Shown piece after piece: positions 14,094-17,418 of a DNA stretch of 17,418 nucleotides. Source of the stretch: Eubacteriales bacterium (GTDB lineage: Bacteria > Bacillota > Clostridia > Peptostreptococcales > Anaerovoracaceae). Below the pieces are notes generated by a model. It searched no databases, had not been told where the DNA came from, and worked only from the letters and a program-made list of their open reading frames with translations. The stretch's first letter is position 1, and each line of letters begins with the position of its first letter. A program made the translations under genes and the position numbers. The stretch lies in assembly GCA_028691625.1 (NCBI GenBank), contig JAQUYZ010000005.1, positions 1-17,418 on the forward strand, written 5' to 3'.

Positions 14094-14884
14094 TGGCGGT
14101 TTCGGCCTTTTACGATGAGAAATACCTCTGCTGCAGCAAATAATGCAATACAGATCAGAACAGAGAGGATCACCGACGGATACCGGCCGTCAAATCCGTT
14201 TGTTGATGCATGCTTCATGTAGATCCCGAAATAAGCCCAGATCAGAACCAGACCATGGGCAATATCTCTATTTTTCAGCATCGTTGCCGTTCCGATCAGA
14301 AAACCGACAAAAAGAATGATCACTGTCCAAACCATCTCAGACAGCCCGAATCCGTCCCAGTTCAGACTGACAAGGAGTACCGTTGCGTTTGCGATGGTTG
14401 CCACGGTGATCCATCCAAAATAGATGCTGAAGGGGAGCCGGATCAACCACGCATCTCTGCCGCTCAGCTTTGCATCTGCGGTGATCTGATTGATCACAAT
14501 CAGGCAGATAAGGATCACGGCCATAAAAATCATTGAGAATGGAATCCGAAAATAGTGCCATGAGAAAATCCATGCTGTGTTTGCAAGGGAAGATACGGAG
14601 AAAAGGATACTGATTTTTCGGAGCAATTCCTGTCTGAAAGCCGGAGCTTTTTCAGGGGAAAAGCGGATGAGGTAAAGGGTATAGCCGGCAAGCAATAAAT
14701 AGATCAATCCCCAGATCGAAAAGGTAAATCCGGCCGGAGCAAAAAGATTCGGATAAGAATCAGAAACCTGACCGGTGGTAACACCGTTCAGCGGGAGGAT
14801 ATTCGACAGGGCATTTGCAGCGATCATCAGTACAAATGTAATTATCGTAATGGATTTTATCAGGATATGACTATGTGGTTTCAT
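14090..14884 (-). CDS. TspO/MBR-related tryptophan-rich membrane protein
   Basis: This 264-residue integral membrane protein has seven or more hydrophobic segments. It contains FAPAGFTFSIWGLIYLLL (about 48-65) and NTAWIFSWHY (about 102-111), which resemble the conserved P-x-W and N-x-x-W features of TspO/translocator proteins. It is far longer than canonical TspO (about 160 residues, five helices), so it belongs to the extended bacterial branch usually labelled tryptophan-rich sensory protein. Its ligand and role are unknown. The ATG at 14884 follows AAAGGAGA. The alanyl-tRNA editing gene lies just upstream on the same strand with a 29-base gap, so the two are probably one transcript. Confidence 0.65.
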   Translation of the reverse strand: MKPHSHILIKSITIITFVLMIAANALSNILPLNGVTTGQVSDSYPNLFAPAGFTFSIWGLIYLLLAGYTLYLIRFSPEKAPAFRQELLRKISILFSVSSLANTAWIFSWHYFRIPFSMIFMAVILICLIVINQITADAKLSGRDAWLIRLPFSIYFGWITVATIANATVLLVSLNWDGFGLSEMVWTVIILFVGFLIGTATMLKNRDIAHGLVLIWAYFGIYMKHASTNGFDGRYPSVILSVLICIALFAAAEVFLIVKGRNRH

Positions 14885-14913
14885 TCTGTAGTTCTCCTTT
14901 CTGCCGGAATCTT

Positions 14914-16191
14914 CTATCTGGTAGTATGATATGCCTGTTTGATAAAGATTATGAAACAGTCGAGGTCGTCCCTGGAAGGAAACATGACCCGGGCGCCGGC
15001 TGCGTTTCCGCCGCCTTTTCCTCTCCAGACATGGGCGTTGTCCTTGACGATCTTTCCGCAGTCATGCTTGCCGGAAGAGGCAAGGATCACAAGGGTTTCC
15101 CTGGTGGACACCAAAACGATCAACGGCTTGGAACCGGTGAGCTTTTCCGTCAGGATTTTCGTGATGGACAAGAGATCGTTGGCGCGAAAATAAGGGTATT
15201 CCCGGATTAAAAGGCCGGGCGTTGTGACTGAAGTGTTATCCGTCTGCTCCTCAGCGGCTTCATACTTGTTTAATATTTCACTGGCAGCTTTTCCAATCAA
15301 GGTATTTTTCATCAAATAGAGCTCCTGACGGATCTCTTTATTTTTTTCTTCCTGTACCTTCATTTTCTCCGACAGGTCATTGTCATCTGAGGAATATTTC
15401 AGATTCAGTTCCGCAAGGATACGATGCTTGTTCTGATAATCCTCCAGCGCATCTTTCCCCGCCTTGAAATATACGCGGGTCATACCTTTGTAGCTTTCCA
15501 GCTTCAGGATCTTCAGCAGCCCGACCTGGCCTGAGGTGCTTGGATGGGTTCCGCAGCAGGCGACACAGTCGGCAGGATTGTCTACATCACCGACAGAGAC
15601 GATCGTAATATCCTCGTCAATGGCGAGCGCTTTCCGGAGGGGCAGCTTTTCCGCCTCGGAACGGTGCGCATAATGCCGGGTCGTTACCGGTACGTTTGCC
15701 CAAATCACCTCATTGGTCATCGTCTCAATCCGCAGGGCGTCTTCCCGGGTGATTCCCGGCACATCGATGTCGATGGTCATATAGCCGCTTCCCATGTGGA
15801 AGCCGCGGTTCACGCCCCCGCACTCCCTGAAAAAGATACCGGACAGGATGTGCTCCCCGCAGTGCCTTTGCATATGCTCAAATCTGCGGTTCCAGTCAAG
15901 CACGCAGGCAACCCTGCTGCCATCCTTCCAGTTTGGAGCGGGAATCAGGTCCGGGTTCCCCTGCGGAAGCAGCTGGTGGCAGATCATTCCGTCCTTTTCA
16001 AAGACCCCGGTTAACGGGATGCCGTCGATCGTTCCCAGATCGCAGGGCTGCCCGCCACCTGTGGGAAAGAAGACGGTTTCACCCAGTACCAGCACATATG
16101 GATCATCCGCGGTACCTGCGCCCTGCACCTCAACTACTGTGCTTTCACACTCTTTCTTGTAAACATCTTCCTGATAAAGCTTCCTTGTCAT
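14914..16191 (-). CDS. alanyl-tRNA editing protein, long AlaX type
   Basis: A free-standing editing enzyme that hydrolyses mischarged Ser-tRNA(Ala) (or Gly-). The N-terminal AlaX core has FFPTGGGQPCDLG (41-53), and the zinc ligands are seen as H110-x3-H114 in RHCGEH and C212-x3-H216 in CCGTH. A coiled-coil (about 255-300) leads to a C-terminal DHHA1 domain ending with WRGKGGGNAAGAR, as in alanyl-tRNA synthetase. The 425-residue length fits the long AlaX form. ATG 16191 is chosen because GGAAAGG lies 9 bases upstream; a TTG six codons earlier would also be in frame but lacks a site. A TATAAT-like box lies at 16235-16230 on the minus strand, with a poor -35. Confidence 0.88.
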   Translation of the reverse strand: MTRKLYQEDVYKKECESTVVEVQGAGTADDPYVLVLGETVFFPTGGGQPCDLGTIDGIPLTGVFEKDGMICHQLLPQGNPDLIPAPNWKDGSRVACVLDWNRRFEHMQRHCGEHILSGIFFRECGGVNRGFHMGSGYMTIDIDVPGITREDALRIETMTNEVIWANVPVTTRHYAHRSEAEKLPLRKALAIDEDITIVSVGDVDNPADCVACCGTHPSTSGQVGLLKILKLESYKGMTRVYFKAGKDALEDYQNKHRILAELNLKYSSDDNDLSEKMKVQEEKNKEIRQELYLMKNTLIGKAASEILNKYEAAEEQTDNTSVTTPGLLIREYPYFRANDLLSITKILTEKLTGSKPLIVLVSTRETLVILASSGKHDCGKIVKDNAHVWRGKGGGNAAGARVMFPSRDDLDCFIIFIKQAYHTTR

Positions 16192-16403
16192 CTTTCGTAT
16201 CCTTTCCAATTGCAGACGGTTTTACTGTGATTATATAAACAAACCAAAAACTAATCATATCAAAACCGCAAAGTAGTTATAAATATTATAGCACTTTTTG
16301 CAGACACACGGTATAATAAAATCGACGCAGCGTGTATGACCTGATAAAATCATATAATACTGCATTCCGCCCTTTCATATACATAAAAAGGGAGGGAATA
16401 GCA

Positions 16404-17177
16404 ATGAGAAGAAATAGAATCGCCAAAAAATCAATATGGGTCATTGCTTTGGTCATAATCGCCGCCGCAATCATCATAAGCATCAGCCCTGTCTATGACA
16501 GCTTGATTGCGAAGGTTCACCAGATCACGAGCTCTGATCTCATTGTGATCGATCCGGGACATGGCGGAATGGACGGGGGTGCGTCAAGTGACGCCGGCGT
16601 TACGGAGAAGGAGATCAATTTATCCATCGCGTTTTACATCAGAGAGCTTGCTGAGGCCGACGGCTGGAAGGTAGCAATGACCAGAGAAGAGGACAAGGGA
16701 CTGGGGGACAGCGTGAGTAAAACCATACGCAGCAAAAAGACGGCGGATCTGATCGCACGAAGAGACATGATAAGAGACATAAAACCAACGGTAGCGGTCA
16801 GTATTCATCTGAACAGCTTTAAGCAGGATCGTTCTGTTCGGGGCGCCCAGGCGTTTTATCCTGTTGGATCGGGAGAACAAAGCATCATCGAAGAAAGCAA
16901 AAAATTAGCTGAAATCATACAGGAGCAATTGGTTTCCGGAATAGCCGACGGATCTGACCGGACCGCACTCGGAAAAAGGGATGTGCTGATGTTTAAAAAT
17001 CCTGTGGTACCGATGGTGATCGTAGAATGCGGCTTCCTTTCGAACCCGGAAGAGGCGAAGCTGCTGGAACAGGAAGAATATCAGCGAAAGCTTGCCAAAT
17101 GTATTTATGAGGGAATTTTGCTTTATACGGGAAGAGAACCGAGAGAACCCGTACAGGCAATTGACAGCAGAGGATAA
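16404..17177 (+). CDS. cwlD: N-acetylmuramoyl-L-alanine amidase, CwlD-like
   Basis: A 257-residue Amidase_3 enzyme that cuts the amide bond between muramic acid and peptide in peptidoglycan. One N-terminal membrane segment (about 10-28) anchors or exports it. Zinc and catalytic residues are all visible: His53 in DPGHGG, Glu68 in GVTEKE, His135 in SIHLN and Glu208 in VECGFLSN. The stretch TIRSKKTADLIARRD with RGAQAFY matches CwlD, the enzyme that makes muramic-delta-lactam in spore cortex for germination, better than vegetative amidases. Start ATG 16404 follows AAAGGGAGGG; an ATG 24 codons upstream is less likely. A TATAAT sits at 16312-16317, but no good -35 was found. If the assignment is right, expression would be under sporulation sigma factors. 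Confidence 0.82.
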   Translation: MRRNRIAKKSIWVIALVIIAAAIIISISPVYDSLIAKVHQITSSDLIVIDPGHGGMDGGASSDAGVTEKEINLSIAFYIRELAEADGWKVAMTREEDKGLGDSVSKTIRSKKTADLIARRDMIRDIKPTVAVSIHLNSFKQDRSVRGAQAFYPVGSGEQSIIEESKKLAEIIQEQLVSGIADGSDRTALGKRDVLMFKNPVVPMVIVECGFLSNPEEAKLLEQEEYQRKLAKCIYEGILLYTGREPREPVQAIDSRG

Positions 17178-17200
17178 TCAAGTCCTGATTACACCGCCAG

Positions 17201-17215
17201 CGAAAACGGTTTTCG
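17201..17215. repeat. CGAAAACgGTTTTCG inverted repeat
   Basis: A perfect 7-bp inverted repeat with one central base, 23 bases after the cwlD stop and just left of the first DnaA box. It has no T-run after it. It could be a protein-binding site or a weak transcript end. Confidence 0.35.
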
Positions 17216-17418
17216 ATATTTATCCGGACTTCTGTGGATAAGTTTGAGATTGACATTTCTAATAGCTTTGTTAAACGTTGTAAAATAAGCGTTTCCAGCA
17301 TACTTTTTTATCCACAGCCACCCTTGGATAAGATTGTATACAATAATTCGAATTGTTGTGGATAAACAGCCAAAGCCTAAAAATTCACCACGTTCGGCTT
17401 GTTGAAAAACGTTCGCCC
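17216..17418. other. probable replication-origin region with DnaA boxes
   Basis: No gene is seen in these 203 bases, which are AT-rich. Three perfect DnaA boxes (TTATCCACA) are present: at 17233-17241 (reverse), 17308-17316 (forward) and 17357-17365 (reverse). Weaker ones are at 17220-17228 (TTATCCGGA) and 17323-17331 (reverse, TTATCCAAG). A perfect palindrome AATTCGAATT lies at 17345-17354. In Firmicutes such clusters flank dnaA, so this is plausibly part of oriC with dnaA beyond the right edge. The neighbouring gene is not visible, so a plasmid origin or a DnaA-titrating site cannot be excluded. Confidence 0.65.

Noticed and set aside
14875..16238. Several plus-strand open frames of about 80-160 codons opposite the AlaX gene
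   Set aside because: They overlap each other and the conserved editing gene and show no start signals.
1..17418. CRISPR arrays, tRNA or rRNA genes, insertion sequences
   Set aside because: No regularly spaced repeats, no tRNA-like cloverleaf or rRNA sequence, and no transposase were recognised on either strand.

Overview
The window is bacterial and most likely comes from an anaerobic, amino-acid-fermenting member of the Clostridia (Bacillota). It carries almost the whole gene set for fermenting L-lysine to butyrate, acetate and ammonia. The ribosome binding sites are strong GGAGG types. A CwlD-like cortex amidase hints at a spore former. The species cannot be named from the sequence.

Left part (1-11665), the lysine pathway. 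The first 35 codons of kal (3-aminobutyryl-CoA ammonia-lyase) run off the left edge on the minus strand. Diverging from it is a 693-residue sigma-54 activator. Its N-terminal half is a relic of the pathway enzyme L-erythro-3,5-diaminohexanoate dehydrogenase (Kdd), so it is plausibly a sensor of a pathway intermediate. Then, all on the plus strand, come kdd, kamA (lysine 2,3-aminomutase), kamB and kamC (reactivase pair of the B12 mutase), kamD and kamE (lysine 5,6-aminomutase) and atoD-atoA (butyryl-CoA:acetoacetate CoA-transferase). Only kce (3-keto-5-aminohexanoate cleavage enzyme) is missing, and it may lie beyond the left edge near kal. Both kal and kdd are preceded by clear -24/-12 (sigma-54) promoters with dyads 60-120 bases upstream, where an activator would bind. 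Together these form a self-contained regulatory circuit. An internal terminator-like hairpin lies between kamA and kamB, and a long imperfect palindrome overlaps the 3' end of kamC.

Middle part (11666-14093). A small TfoX N-domain protein follows atoA. Next is a 238-base gap with several hairpins and a possible decayed reading frame. On the minus strand is a 143-residue protein with 16 cysteines, built from a 33-residue tandem repeat; I do not recognise it. A divergent MFS transporter follows, with its own promoter.

Right part (14090-17418). A TspO-related membrane protein and a long-form alanyl-tRNA editing protein (AlaX type) form a minus-strand pair, convergent with the MFS gene. A CwlD-like N-acetylmuramoyl-L-alanine amidase is on the plus strand. 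The last 200 bases are gene-free and hold three perfect DnaA boxes plus weaker ones, so the window probably ends at or near a replication origin.
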